DNA of 64,000 nt from Nocardioides albertanoniae. Its GTDB lineage: Bacteria > Actinomycetota > Actinomycetes > Propionibacteriales > Nocardioidaceae. The stretch is from positions 223,501-287,500 of the forward strand of contig NZ_VFOV01000001.1 of NCBI RefSeq assembly GCF_006716315.1, given 5' to 3'. The notes under the pieces were generated by a model. That model saw nothing but the letters and a program-made list of their open reading frames with translations, searched no databases and was not told the origin of the DNA. The position numbers and the translations under genes are program-made. Positions 17,764 to 27,095 of this stretch are shown piece after piece; within the stretch, counting starts at the first letter, position 1, and every line of letters begins with the position of its first letter.

Positions 17764-18744
17764 ATGAGTTCGACAACGAGAACACAGTCTTACTACGACA
17801 CGCTGCGCACGCTCTCCGAGGCCTCGGTGGACCAGCACTTCCAGGCGTTCAAGGACATCAAGTGGGACGACCCGGAGTTCCACCTCGACCCGAACGACGA
17901 GCGCTTCGTGCTCACCGACGCCGACGAGATCGGCCGGCACGAGTGGTACAAGTCGCTCTCGAAGGAGCGGCAGATCCAGATCGGCGTCTACCGCTACGCG
18001 CAGATCGCGAAGGTCGGGCGCCAGTTCGAGCAGGTGCTCATCGCCGGCGTGATGCACCACCTGATCCTGGCGAAGGACGGCAACCCCGAGTTCCGCTACG
18101 CGATGCACGAGGTCACCGAGGAGACTCACCACATCCAGATGTTCCAGGAGTCGGTCAACCGGTTCGTGGAGAACTCCGGGGTCGACAGCGTCGCCGGTGC
18201 GCCGGGCTGGTTCGCCTGGCTGGCTCCGCTGGTGACGTCGGCCGGGACCTGGTTTCCCGAGATCTTCTTCGTCGGCATCCTCGGTGGCGAGGAGCCGATC
18301 GACCACCTGCAGAAGAGCATCATGCGGGCCGGCGGCAGCCACCCGCTGATCGACCGCGTCATGCAGATCCACATCGCCGAGGAGGCGCGTCACATCGGCT
18401 TCGCGCACCAGTACCTCGAGCACCACTGGGCCCAGATGAACCCCGTCAAGCGGCGCGCGCTGACCTACCTGTTCCCGGTCGTCATGCGGCTCCTGTGCGA
18501 CGTGATCATGGTGCCGAGCAGGCAGGCCCGCGAGGACATGGGCATCCCGAAGGACGTCGCCAAGGAGATCTGGTGGAAGTCCGAGGACTCCGAGAAGCTC
18601 CTGCGCGACCTCTTCTCGGACGTACGCCTCCTGGCCGACAACCTGGGAATCCGCAAGGGACCGGCCAAGCTGGTCTGGCGGGCCCTCGGCATCGACGGTC
18701 GGGCGGCGCGCTTCCGTGCCCAGCCGTCCAGTGCGGCGGTCTGA
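17764..18744 (+). CDS. AurF-like diiron oxygenase
   Basis: A 326-residue helical protein of the p-aminobenzoate N-oxygenase AurF / diiron oxygenase family. Carboxylate and histidine iron ligands are visible in MHEVTEETHHIQMFQESVNR and IHIAEEARHIGFAHQYLEHH, plus an earlier E in FEQVLIAGVMHHL. Characterised members oxidise aryl amines; many others are of unknown function. Co-transcription with an acyl-CoA dehydrogenase, a hydrolase and a flavin monooxygenase suggests oxidation of a lipid-like or aromatic substrate. The next gene overlaps its last codons. Confidence 0.88.
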   Translation: MSSTTRTQSYYDTLRTLSEASVDQHFQAFKDIKWDDPEFHLDPNDERFVLTDADEIGRHEWYKSLSKERQIQIGVYRYAQIAKVGRQFEQVLIAGVMHHLILAKDGNPEFRYAMHEVTEETHHIQMFQESVNRFVENSGVDSVAGAPGWFAWLAPLVTSAGTWFPEIFFVGILGGEEPIDHLQKSIMRAGGSHPLIDRVMQIHIAEEARHIGFAHQYLEHHWAQMNPVKRRALTYLFPVVMRLLCDVIMVPSRQAREDMGIPKDVAKEIWWKSEDSEKLLRDLFSDVRLLADNLGIRKGPAKLVWRALGIDGRAARFRAQPSSAAV

Positions 18745-19570
18745 CGTGCTGGCGTACGAGAGTGCCGGCTCGGGCGAGCCGCTGCTGCTGATCCATGGCA
18801 TCGGTCATCGCCGCCAGGCCTGGCACCCGGTCGTCGACCGGCTCGCCGAGCACCACGAGGTGTTCCTGGTGGACCTGCCCGGACACGGTGAGTCCCCTGC
18901 CCACGTGACCGACGGCCGCTCGCCGCGGCAGGCGCTGATCGAGCCGCTGGAGGAGTTCATGGCAGCGGCCGGGCTGGAGCGTCCGCACGTGGTCGGCAAC
19001 AGCCTGGGTGCGCTGATCTCGCTGGAGCTGAGCAAGCACGGCCTCGCCCGCAGCGTCACTGCGATCTCCCCGGCAGGCTTCTGGCGCAACGACGTCGAGT
19101 TCGCCTACGTGCGGGCGCTGTTCGCCTCGGTCATCGCGACCTCGAGCGTCCTGAGGCCGGTCGCGCCGTGGCTGATGCGCCACCCCGTCGGCCGGACCCT
19201 CGGCCTCAGCTGGCTGACCGCCCGGCCGACCGCGATCCCGGCGGAGGTCGCGTACGACGACCTCTGCAACATGCTGGACTCCAAGCAGGCCGTGCGCGAC
19301 ATCATCCGCTGCGGCTACCTGTTCGACGGTGCCGTGCCGGCGGACGTGCCGATCACGATCGCCTGGGGCAGCAAGGACCGGGTCCTGCGTCCCTACCAGG
19401 CCGGCCAGGCGCGGGTGCGCCTGCCAGGAGCCCGCCACGTCGAGCTGCCCGGCTGCGGGCACGTGCCGATGGCGGACGACCCCGACCTGATCGCCGACAC
19501 CATCCTGGCGACGACCCACGACATGACGAGCACGGACCTGACGGCCACGGACCTTCGGAGGACAGCATGA
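18716..19570 (+). CDS. Alpha/beta-fold hydrolase
   Basis: A 284-residue alpha/beta hydrolase. The oxyanion-hole motif LIHGIGHRRQAW, nucleophile elbow GNSLGA (Ser near residue 101), and the C-terminal catalytic His in LPGCGHVPMADDP are present; the acid is probably the Asp in WGSKDRV. GTG codons at 18716, 18731 and 18746 are all possible starts; the first two overlap the end of the upstream gene, suggesting translational coupling. It overlaps the monooxygenase start by ATGA. Likely substrates are an ester or lactone made by its operon partners. Confidence 0.88.
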   Translation: MPSRPVRRSDVLAYESAGSGEPLLLIHGIGHRRQAWHPVVDRLAEHHEVFLVDLPGHGESPAHVTDGRSPRQALIEPLEEFMAAAGLERPHVVGNSLGALISLELSKHGLARSVTAISPAGFWRNDVEFAYVRALFASVIATSSVLRPVAPWLMRHPVGRTLGLSWLTARPTAIPAEVAYDDLCNMLDSKQAVRDIIRCGYLFDGAVPADVPITIAWGSKDRVLRPYQAGQARVRLPGARHVELPGCGHVPMADDPDLIADTILATTHDMTSTDLTATDLRRTA

Positions 19571-21057
19571 CCCGACGACACGTCGACGTGCTCATCGTCG
19601 GAGCCGGCCTGTCCGGCGTCGGCGTCGCCAGCCAGCTGACCCGCGAACGGACGGGCCGGACGTACGCCATCCTCGAGCGCCGTACGGCGATGGGCGGCAC
19701 CTGGGACCTGTTCCGCTACCCCGGGATCCGGTCGGACTCCGACATGTTCACCTTCGGCTACGGGTTCCGGCCGTGGCACGGCACGAAGGTGCTGGCCGAC
19801 GGCCCGAGCATCAAGGGGTACATCGAGGAGACCGCCGACGAGTACGGCGTCACGCGGCACACCCACTTCGGTCGCAAGGTCGTCTCCGCGTCCTGGTCCA
19901 GCGAGCGCGGCCTGTGGACCACCACGGCGCTCGACGAGACCACCGGTGAGAGTGAGGAGTGGACGAGCCACTTCCTCGTGGGCGCGACCGGCTACTACGA
20001 CTACGACCAGGGGCACCGACCTGTTTTCCCTGGTGAGGACCGTTTCCAGGGCGAGCTCGTCCACCCGCAGCACTGGCCCGAGGACCTCGACCACACCGAC
20101 AAGCGCGTGGTCGTCATCGGTAGCGGCGCCACCGCGATCACCCTGGTCCCGAACATGGCCGAGAAGGCCGAGCACGTCACGATGCTGCAGCGCTCCCCGA
20201 CGTACGTCGTGCCGGTCCCTGCCGACGACCCGGTCTCCGCCGCCTTCAACCTGCTCAAGGTGCCGAGCCGGGCGGTCTACGGCACCGGTCGTGTCCGCAA
20301 CATCCTGCTGCAGCAGGGCATGTACCACTTCTGTCGAACGGCTCCCAAGGCCGCCCGGAAGGCGATCCTGGCCGCGATCCGAGCCCAGGTCGGCAGCGAG
20401 GTGGACATGAAGCACTTCCAGCCGAGCTACAACCCCTGGGACGAGCGGCTGTGCGTGGTGCCGAACGGCGATCTGTTCTCCGTCCTGCGCCGCGGCGAGG
20501 CCTCGATCGTCACCGACACGATCGACGCCTTCACCGAGACCGGCATCCGGCTGGCCTCCGGGGAGGAGCTTCCGGCCGACATCGTCGTCACCGCGACCGG
20601 CCTCCGGATCCAGATGCTGGGTGGAATGCGGATCGAGGTCGACGGTGAGCTGGTCGACCCTCGCGAGCGGATGCTCTACAAGGGCACCCTGGTCGAAGGG
20701 CTTCCCAACGCGATGATCGTGATGGGCTACACCAACGCGTCATGGACGCTGAAGGCCGACCTTGCCGCCGCCTACCTGTGCCGCCTGCTCAAGCACATGG
20801 CCCGCAACGGCTACGGCCACGTGGTGGCCGAGGCGGAGCCTGGCGATCGTGAGGAGGTCTCGGTGATGGGCGCCTCGATGCGGTCGGGCTACATCCAGAG
20901 AGGCGACGCCGTGATGCCCCGCCAGGGCAGACGGGCGCCGTGGCGGATCCGGCAGGACTACCTGTACGACACCCGCGAGCTGCAGCTCCGGTCCATCGGC
21001 GACCCGAACCTGCGGTTCATGCCTCGGGCAGCGCCGGTAGCCGAGCACGCACGATAG
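19567..21057 (+). CDS. Flavin-containing monooxygenase (Baeyer-Villiger-like)
   Basis: A 496-residue FAD/NADPH monooxygenase. It has an N-terminal FAD Rossmann motif (VLIVGAGLSGVGVAS), GGTWDLFRYPGIRSDSD, a second Rossmann motif for NADPH (VVVIGSGATAITL) and VVTATG. The fingerprint region FFRYPG-like segment fits class B monooxygenases, which insert oxygen into ketones or oxidise N and S atoms. The ATG overlaps the hydrolase stop (ATGA), making a tight operon. A monooxygenase beside a hydrolase commonly oxidises a ketone to an ester and then cleaves it; that pairing is inferred here. Confidence 0.92.
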   Translation: MTRRHVDVLIVGAGLSGVGVASQLTRERTGRTYAILERRTAMGGTWDLFRYPGIRSDSDMFTFGYGFRPWHGTKVLADGPSIKGYIEETADEYGVTRHTHFGRKVVSASWSSERGLWTTTALDETTGESEEWTSHFLVGATGYYDYDQGHRPVFPGEDRFQGELVHPQHWPEDLDHTDKRVVVIGSGATAITLVPNMAEKAEHVTMLQRSPTYVVPVPADDPVSAAFNLLKVPSRAVYGTGRVRNILLQQGMYHFCRTAPKAARKAILAAIRAQVGSEVDMKHFQPSYNPWDERLCVVPNGDLFSVLRRGEASIVTDTIDAFTETGIRLASGEELPADIVVTATGLRIQMLGGMRIEVDGELVDPRERMLYKGTLVEGLPNAMIVMGYTNASWTLKADLAAAYLCRLLKHMARNGYGHVVAEAEPGDREEVSVMGASMRSGYIQRGDAVMPRQGRRAPWRIRQDYLYDTRELQLRSIGDPNLRFMPRAAPVAEHAR

Positions 21058-21156
21058 GCGCCCAGAACCTCGTTGTCGCGTCGCATGAGGAGTCGCGCCG
21101 CGGAGGCACCACGGCAGGCTCGTGCGCAGCGTGCCAGAGGGCCGGGAGCCGACCGG

Positions 21157-21197
21157 CCCGGGTGCCGGTTCGCTGTCTCATCGGACCGGCACCCGGG
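21157..21197. terminator. Convergent hairpin between monooxygenase and DUF3995 genes
   Basis: The perfect 13-bp stem CCCGGGTGCCGGT / ACCGGCACCCGGG (21157-21169, 21185-21197) spans the stop codon of the DUF3995 gene. It lies 100 bp beyond the rightward monooxygenase. No T tract is seen on the plus strand. Confidence 0.5.
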
Positions 21198-21645
21198 TCA
21201 GGCGCAGCAGGATCAGACCGCCGAGCCCGGCGAGGACGAACCAGACGTCGGAGCCGAAGCTGACGCCGGAGTACTCCGAGGTGGCGACGTCGATGGCGAG
21301 GGCGGGGGCGCCGCGCAGCAGCGCGAGCACGGCGACCACGAGGGTCGTACGCCGGAGCCATCGGCCGGCGCGGCCGCGGCCGATCGCCACCGCGACGGGT
21401 GCCGCGACCACCATCAGCAGGCCGGCGGCCACGTCGTAGGCGAGGAACCACGGGCGGTCGGCGATCGGCGGGGTGCCGCCGGGGAGACCGCCTTCCCAGC
21501 CGAGCGCCCAGGCGAAGTGGACGCAGGCGAAGCTGAAGCTCCATGCCGCGAGCAGCCAGCCGACCACGCGACCTCGGTCGGAGGTGGGTGGTTCCGGCGT
21601 GGGGTGGGTGGTGGCGGTGGGGCGGATGTCGTTGAGTGATGTCAT
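21178..21645 (-). CDS. DUF3995 membrane protein
   Basis: A 155-residue protein with a hydrophilic N-terminus and four predicted membrane helices (starting at GWLLAAWSFSFACVHFAWALG). The pattern S.ACVHFAWALG..GG.PG and the C-terminal LILLRLTRVP match DUF3995. Function is unknown for the family. It is divergent from the fluoride riboswitch-crcB unit, with 92 bp between its start and the riboswitch. Confidence 0.7.
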   Translation of the reverse strand: MTSLNDIRPTATTHPTPEPPTSDRGRVVGWLLAAWSFSFACVHFAWALGWEGGLPGGTPPIADRPWFLAYDVAAGLLMVVAAPVAVAIGRGRAGRWLRRTTLVVAVLALLRGAPALAIDVATSEYSGVSFGSDVWFVLAGLGGLILLRLTRVPVR

Positions 21646-21737
21646 GCCTCAACGATCTCGGCGCGCGGCGGCGGAAGCCTCGTCCCTCGGTCGCGACGGT
21701 CTCATCCTCTCGGGTGAGGTCAGGTACGATGCTCGCG

Positions 21738-21795
21738 ATGGCGGTGGGGCTCGCCGACAACCGCAACGGCTCGTTGCCAACAGTCCCTACCTGGC
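21738..21795 (+). ncRNA. Fluoride riboswitch (crcB motif)
   Basis: The stretch GGCGGTGGGGCTCGCC...ACAACCGC...GCTCGTTGCC...AGTCCCTACC follows the fluoride aptamer pattern. A GGCG/CGCC stem, the AACCGC-type pseudoknot strand, and the TGGGG that pairs with the final TCCCTACC are visible. It sits directly before two crcB genes, the classical target. A TACGAT box (21725-21730) would start transcription about 7 nt later, at the edge of the aptamer. The expression platform probably occludes the RBS (AAGGTAGGAG, 21808-21817). Confidence 0.85.
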
Positions 21796-21824
21796 AGAAC
21801 GATTTGCGAAGGTAGGAGACACCC

Positions 21825-22370
21825 GTGCCCACATCTGACCGCGAGCACGTCGCCGCGGCCGCCGATAGCGCCAACACCGCCGACACCGACACCCCGCTCC
21901 ATCAGGGGATCGACCCGGATGTCGACCTCCGCGTCCCCGACGAGCGCGAAGAGCTCCGCCACACCATCAGGGCCGCGGGCGTCGTCGCGGTCGGCGGGAT
22001 GCTCGGAGCCGCCGGGCGGTTCGCGATCGGGGAGGCCTGGCCGGTGCCGACCGGCGGCGTCCCGTGGTCGACTCTGGTCATCAATCTCAGCGGCTGCTTC
22101 GCGCTCGGCATCCTGATGGCGTACGTCGCCGACCGCGAGTCGCTGCACCCACTCGTGCGCCCCTTCCTCGGCACCGGGGTGATCGGCGGCTACACCACCT
22201 TCTCCACGTTCGCGGTCGAGGCGAACCTGCTCCTCCTCGAGCGGCATCCGGCTCTCGGTCTCGCCTACCTCGCCGTCAGCGTGCTGCTCGGGGTCGTCGC
22301 GGTGCTCGCGGGCCGCGCGGTCGCGGGCGCTTGCGGGCTGGCCCTCTCCGGGCAGGAGGCCCGCTCGTGA
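21825..22370 (+). CDS. crcB: Fluoride channel subunit CrcB/Fluc (long form)
   Basis: A 181-residue CrcB/Fluc protein with four membrane helices after a hydrophilic stretch of about 45 residues. Family motifs GGMLGAAGRFAIGE, TLVINLSGCFALGIL and GTGVIGGYTTFSTFAVEA are visible. Two such proteins form the dual-topology pair that exports fluoride. It begins with GTG at 21825, 30 nt after the riboswitch, and overlaps the next crcB by GTGA. The long acidic N-terminus is unusual for the family. Confidence 0.93.
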   Translation: MPTSDREHVAAAADSANTADTDTPLHQGIDPDVDLRVPDEREELRHTIRAAGVVAVGGMLGAAGRFAIGEAWPVPTGGVPWSTLVINLSGCFALGILMAYVADRESLHPLVRPFLGTGVIGGYTTFSTFAVEANLLLLERHPALGLAYLAVSVLLGVVAVLAGRAVAGACGLALSGQEARS

Positions 22371-22738
22371 TCGGTTTCCTGTTCGTGCTCGTCGGCGCCG
22401 CCATCGGCGCCCCGGCGCGCTACCTCATCGACCGCTCGATCCAGGCGCGCCACCAGACCCTGATGCCGTGGGGCACCATGACGGTCAACATCGTCGGCAC
22501 GACCGTGCTGGGCCTGCTGGCAGGGCTCGACGCCACCCACGACGTGCCGCACAACCTCCTGTTGGGTCTCGGCATCGGCATCTGCGGCGCACTCACCACG
22601 TTCAGCACGTACGTCTACGAGAGCGTCCGCCTCTACGAGACCGGCGCGCGCACCCAGGCCGTGCTCAACATGGTCGTCAGCCTCGCCGCCGGTCTCGGCG
22701 CGGTGACGATCGGCTACTCCGTCGGCACCGCGCTCTGA
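22367..22738 (+). CDS. crcB: Fluoride channel subunit CrcB/Fluc (short form)
   Basis: A 123-residue CrcB protein with GAAIGAPARYLIDR, GTMTVNIVGTTVLGLL and GICGALTTFSTYVYES, the second half of a heterodimeric fluoride channel. It starts with GTG inside the upstream stop (GTGA overlap), with GGCAGGAGGC as RBS. Both copies should be under the fluoride riboswitch. Confidence 0.93.
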   Translation: MIGFLFVLVGAAIGAPARYLIDRSIQARHQTLMPWGTMTVNIVGTTVLGLLAGLDATHDVPHNLLLGLGIGICGALTTFSTYVYESVRLYETGARTQAVLNMVVSLAAGLGAVTIGYSVGTAL

Positions 22739-22775
22739 CCGTGTCTGTCAGCGGCAGTCGGTCGGGGGCGGCCGC

Positions 22776-24224
22776 TCAGCCGCCGTCGACCCCCTCGGCG
22801 ATCCGGTTGCCGAGGTCCTGGTCGATGTTGCGCCAGTAGTCGAGTGCACGGGCCAGCACCTCGGGCGAGACGCCGTCGGAGAGGTGACCGACCACGTTGG
22901 AGACGAGCCGGTCGCGGGCCGCGTCGTCCAGCACCTCGCGTACGAGCGTGCCGGCCTGACCCCAGTCGTCGTCATCTGCGCGCAGCGTGTAGGCCGCACG
23001 CACCATCTCGCCGTCGCTGGCCCACACCGCGGTCTCGGGGTAGCGCTCCGGGTCGGCCTGCGGCCCGCCGTAGGAGTTGGGGGCGTAGACCGGGTCGGAG
23101 ACGTTCTGCATACGCATCGCCCCGTCCTTGGAGTAGCTGTGCACCGGCGCCTTCGGCTGGTTGACCGGGATCTGCTGGTAGTTGGTGCCGAGCCGCGAGC
23201 GGTGGGCGTCGGCGTAGGAGAAACCGCGGGCCAGCAGCATCTTGTCGGGGCTCAGGCCGGTGCCGGGCACGAGGTTGTTGGGCTGGAACGCGGCCTGCTC
23301 CATCTCGGCGTGATAGTCGGTGACGTTGCGGTTGAGCGTCATCTTGCCGACCTCGACGAGGGGATAGTCGCTGTGCGGCCACACCTTCGTGAGGTCGAAC
23401 GGGTTGAACCGATAGGTGGCGGCGTCGTCGTACGGCATGATCTGCATGTGGAGCGTCCACGACGGGTGGTCGCCGGCCTCGATCGAGTCGAAGAGGTCGC
23501 GCTGGTGGTAGTCGCCGTCGGCTCCGGCCAGGTGATCGGCCTCGTCCTGGGTGAGGAACTCGATGCCCTGGTCGGTCTTGAAGTGATATTTCACCCAGAA
23601 CCGCTCGCCCGACGCGTTGACCCACATGTAGGTGTGGCTGGAGTAGCCGTTCATGTGGCGCCAGCTCTTCGGGATGCCGCGGTCGCCCATCAGCCAGGTC
23701 ACCTGGTGGGCCGACTCGGGGGAGAGGCTCCAGAAGTCCCACTGCATGTCGTGGTCGCGCAGGTTGTTGGCGGCGCGCCGCTTCTGCGAGCGGATGAAGT
23801 GCTGGAACTTCATCGGGTCGCGGATGAAGAAGACCGGAGTGTTGTTGCCGACCAGGTCGAAGTTGCCCTCGCTGGTGTAGAACTTCAGCGCGAAGCCGCG
23901 CGGGTCGCGCCACGTGTCGGGGCTGCCTCGTTCGCCCGCCACCGTGGAGAAGCGGGCCAGCAGGTCGGTCTTGGCGCCGGGCTGGAAGACGGCGGCCTTG
24001 GTGTAGGCGCTGACGTCTCCGGTCACCTCGAACGTGCCGAACGCGCCGCCGCCCTTGGCGTGCGGCTGACGCTCGGGGATCCGCTCCCGGTTGAACTGGG
24101 CCATCTGCTCGATCAGGTAGTGATCCTGAAGCAGGATCGGCCCGTCGGGGCCGACGGTGAGCGAGTGCTCGTCGCTGGAGACCGGGATCCCCGCGTCGGT
24201 GGTCGTGGGCTTCTGGTCGGTCAT
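22776..24224 (-). CDS. katA: Catalase (small-subunit haem catalase)
   Basis: A 482-residue monofunctional haem catalase, which breaks hydrogen peroxide into water and oxygen. The distal His lies in [16 protein letters not shown], the Asn in [14 protein letters not shown], and the proximal haem Tyr in [12 protein letters not shown]. Length places it in the small-subunit clade. It is divergent from the serine-hydrolase gene; the 218-bp gap between them holds no other gene. No regulator is adjacent. Confidence 0.96.
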   Translation of the reverse strand: MTDQKPTTTDAGIPVSSDEHSLTVGPDGPILLQDHYLIEQMAQFNRERIPERQPHAKGGGAFGTFEVTGDVSAYTKAAVFQPGAKTDLLARFSTVAGERGSPDTWRDPRGFALKFYTSEGNFDLVGNNTPVFFIRDPMKFQHFIRSQKRRAANNLRDHDMQWDFWSLSPESAHQVTWLMGDRGIPKSWRHMNGYSSHTYMWVNASGERFWVKYHFKTDQGIEFLTQDEADHLAGADGDYHQRDLFDSIEAGDHPSWTLHMQIMPYDDAATYRFNPFDLTKVWPHSDYPLVEVGKMTLNRNVTDYHAEMEQAAFQPNNLVPGTGLSPDKMLLARGFSYADAHRSRLGTNYQQIPVNQPKAPVHSYSKDGAMRMQNVSDPVYAPNSYGGPQADPERYPETAVWASDGEMVRAAYTLRADDDDWGQAGTLVREVLDDAARDRLVSNVVGHLSDGVSPEVLARALDYWRNIDQDLGNRIAEGVDGG

Positions 24225-24442
24225 CGTGGTGCTCCCCCATTGCCGTGGTGATGGACTTCGGGTGCGTCTCCTCCGGCGCCCGATTCACGTTGCTCTCCTG
24301 CTCAGCGACTGTCAAGGGACCTTCGTGGCCCGCCGCCCCGCCTGCGAATCTCGACTTCTGAGGGCCGCTGCCCGCTAGCATCACGCACACGCTGAGTAAT
24401 CTCAGTCACACATTAAGCCCCTTCTCGAGGAGATGTTCGTCG

Positions 24443-25792
24443 ATGCGGAGACTCGTTGCGTGGATCCTGGCGGCAGGGGTCGTGGGGGCTCTGCTGTCGA
24501 TCGTTCCGGCGGGCTCCGCGACGGCAGCCGTCGCGCAGAAGCGGTGCGACCTGCCGTCGGCGTCGGACAGCTTCGCCACGTCGACGCCCGCTCAGCAGAG
24601 CCTCGACGCCCAGCAGGTCAGCCGCGCGGTCGACCTGCTCAGCACCCGGCTGCGTCTCTCGGTCAAGGTCTTCCGCAACAACTGCCTCGTCGCCAAGAGC
24701 CGCCTCGACGACGCCGGATCGTCGGTGCACAACAACGTATGGAGCGTGACCAAGTCAGTCACCTCGCTGCTGACCGGCATCGCGGTGGGCGACGGAAAGC
24801 TTCACCTCGACGACCCGATCGGACGCCACCTGCCCAAGGGTCCGGGCTGGGGAGACGCCGCGCACCGAGCGATCACGGTCCGTCAGCTCCTCACCCAGAC
24901 CAGCGGCACCCGGCAGGCGATCCTCGCCGAGGCGGCGAGCACCGCCGTCGACCCGAACCTCGCCCGCGAGGCGCTCGCCCAGCCGTTCGTCCACAAGCCC
25001 GGCACCAAGTTCCAGTACTCCCAGCTCGGCCCGGCCCTCCTGGCGTACGTCGTCCAGCGAGCCGTCGGGAAGGACCTGGTCGCGTTCGCCCAGGAGCGCC
25101 TGTTCGGTCCGATCGGCATCGAGTCCGGCAGCTACTTCTGGCTGCGTGACCGCTCCGGCCTCGCCTACGGCTACAACGGCCTGTTCCTCAAGCCGGCTCA
25201 GCTGGCGCGGCTGGGGCTCCTGATGAGCAACGACGGCCGGTGGCAGGGCACGCAGGTCGTCCCGGCCTCGTACGTCTCCGCCGTCGGCCGCCCGACGCCC
25301 ACCAACGGCTGCTACGGCCTCCTGTTCTGGAGCAACCGTGCGAAGCCGTGCACCGGCGCTGACATCCCGGGCGCGCAGACTCTCGACCGGCGGGCGATTC
25401 CCTCGGCGCCCGCCGACGCCTACGAGATGAACGGCACCGGTGGCCAGCTCGTGGTGATGATCCCGAGCCTCGACATGACCGTCGTGACCACCGGCTACTT
25501 CGGCAGCCTCGCGCTGGACCCGCCGGTCCTGCTCGGTGCGTCGCCCGACGAGATGCAGTGGACGTTCTTCCGTGAGCTGATGGCCGCCGTCGAGGACGTC
25601 GACGTGGCCGACCCGGGCCCCTACCCCGGCGACCCGATCAGCCTCGACGTCGACCCGAGGAACTATCTCGACCCGGCGGTCCTCACGAGCGACCTGCTGA
25701 CCAACCCGCACTGCAACGTCGTCTTCTGCGACGGCACCATCCCGACGAAGGGGCTCGTGCAGAACCTCCAGGCGCTCCCCGGGCTGCTCTGA
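24443..25792 (+). CDS. Secreted serine hydrolase, beta-lactamase/class C type
   Basis: A 449-residue protein with a signal peptide (MRRLVAWILAAGVVGALLS..., cleavage near ATA-A). The catalytic SxxK (SVTK, about residue 97) and the YSQ triad member in FQYSQLGP (usually YxN) are visible, and NGTGGQ replaces the third H/K-T/S-G motif. Such proteins are penicillin-binding-protein-like esterases or peptidases outside the cell. A small imperfect palindrome CTGAGTAATCTCAG lies at 24392-24405 upstream. The substrate is unknown. Confidence 0.85.
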   Translation: MRRLVAWILAAGVVGALLSIVPAGSATAAVAQKRCDLPSASDSFATSTPAQQSLDAQQVSRAVDLLSTRLRLSVKVFRNNCLVAKSRLDDAGSSVHNNVWSVTKSVTSLLTGIAVGDGKLHLDDPIGRHLPKGPGWGDAAHRAITVRQLLTQTSGTRQAILAEAASTAVDPNLAREALAQPFVHKPGTKFQYSQLGPALLAYVVQRAVGKDLVAFAQERLFGPIGIESGSYFWLRDRSGLAYGYNGLFLKPAQLARLGLLMSNDGRWQGTQVVPASYVSAVGRPTPTNGCYGLLFWSNRAKPCTGADIPGAQTLDRRAIPSAPADAYEMNGTGGQLVVMIPSLDMTVVTTGYFGSLALDPPVLLGASPDEMQWTFFRELMAAVEDVDVADPGPYPGDPISLDVDPRNYLDPAVLTSDLLTNPHCNVVFCDGTIPTKGLVQNLQALPGLL

Positions 25793-25855
25793 GCATCCCG
25801 GAGAGTGCCGGCACGCCGTTGTCACAACCGGCGAGCCGCCGGGGTCTCATGGAGC

Positions 25856-26278
25856 GTGATCTCCAAGATACGCATCGCGGGCCTCGCGATCCTGACCCTG
25901 ACAGGGCTCTACGTGGGCGGCTGGGCCACCTTCGCCCCGCGCTCCTTCTACGACGCCTTCCCGGGCTTCCACCGCATCTGGGTCGGCGTCGACGGCCCGT
26001 TCAACGAGCATCTCGTCCGTGACGTCGGCGGCCTCTACCTCGCGCTCGGCGTCGCCGGCGTGCTGGTGCTCGTCTGGCGCACCTACCCGGTCTCGGCCGT
26101 GGTCGCCGCAGCGTGGGCCACCTTCTCGATCCCGCACTTCTGGTACCACGTGAACCACCTGCACGTGTATGGGACCTTCGACAAGGTCGCCAACGTCGTC
26201 GCTCTCGGCGGCACGCTGCTGATCGCGCTCGCGCTGCTTATCCCGCCCCGTCACCACCGCGACACCGCCGCCCGCTGA
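25856..26278 (+). CDS. Small membrane protein of unknown function
   Basis: A 140-residue protein with four predicted helices. Short polar loops include APRSFYDAFPGF and HFWYHVNHLHVYGTFDKVANV, a histidine-rich region. The GTG at 25856 is chosen because upstream residues are not membrane-like. No family could be named with confidence. It is followed after 25 bp by the NmrA-like reductase gene and probably shares its transcript. Confidence 0.6.
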   Translation: MISKIRIAGLAILTLTGLYVGGWATFAPRSFYDAFPGFHRIWVGVDGPFNEHLVRDVGGLYLALGVAGVLVLVWRTYPVSAVVAAAWATFSIPHFWYHVNHLHVYGTFDKVANVVALGGTLLIALALLIPPRHHRDTAAR

Positions 26279-26303
26279 CCGAAGTCTCCCCGGAAGGAAC
26301 ACC

Positions 26304-27050
26304 ATGAAGATCGCCGTAGCCGGAGCCACCGGAGCCATCGGCTCGCACGTCGTCACCGAGCTCGAGAAGGCCGGCCACCACGCCGTGCCCCTGGCCCGCT
26401 CGACCGGCGTCGACCTGACCACGGGCGCCGGCCTGGCCGAACGCCTCGAGGGTGTCGACGCCCTCATCGACTGTGTCAGTGTCACCACGCTCAAGGCCAA
26501 GGAGTCTCGCGACTTCTTCACCACGACCTCGACCCACCTGATCGAGGCGGAGCGTACGGCCGGGGTCGCCCATCACGTCGCCCTCTCGATCGTCGGCATC
26601 GACAAGGTGCCCACCGGCTACTACCAGGGCAAGGTCGCCCAGGAGCGTGTCGTGCGCGAGTCGGGGCAGCCCTACACGATCCTGCGCGCCACCCAGTTCC
26701 ACGAGTTCGCCGAGCAGATGCTCGAACGCGGCAAGGTCGGCCCGTTCCTGATGGCGCCCAAGATGCTCTCGGCGCCCGTCGCTGCCGTCGAGGTCGCCCA
26801 GGCGCTGGTCGAGCTGGCTTCAGGCGACCCCCTCGACGCGACGGTCGAGATGGCCGGCCCCGAACAGCTCGAGATGGTCGACATGATCAGGGCGGTGGCG
26901 AAGGATCGAGGCGTGACCTCGCCGATCATCAACGTGCCGATGGGATTCGGTGCCGTCGCCCGTGCCGTACGCAACGGCGAGCTGGTCTCCAAGCGCGCCT
27001 GGCGCGTGGGGGCGCAGACCTTCCAGGACTGGCGACGGGCGCGCCGCTGA
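26304..27050 (+). CDS. NAD(P)H-binding NmrA-like reductase
   Basis: A 248-residue atypical short-chain dehydrogenase with the N-terminal nucleotide-binding motif MKIAVAGATGAIGSHVV (GxxGxxG). Conserved segments include HHVALSIVGIDKVPTGYYQGKVAQE and RATQFHEFAEQ, typical of the NmrA / SDR-a5 group. These bind NAD(P) and act as redox sensors or reductases. An RBS (GGAAGGA) precedes the ATG. Function beyond the fold cannot be assigned. Confidence 0.82.
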   Translation: MKIAVAGATGAIGSHVVTELEKAGHHAVPLARSTGVDLTTGAGLAERLEGVDALIDCVSVTTLKAKESRDFFTTTSTHLIEAERTAGVAHHVALSIVGIDKVPTGYYQGKVAQERVVRESGQPYTILRATQFHEFAEQMLERGKVGPFLMAPKMLSAPVAAVEVAQALVELASGDPLDATVEMAGPEQLEMVDMIRAVAKDRGVTSPIINVPMGFGAVARAVRNGELVSKRAWRVGAQTFQDWRRARR

Positions 27051-27095
27051 CGCCGGCCGAGACGAACAGGTCAGCAAGCGCCATACGCTCGTACC

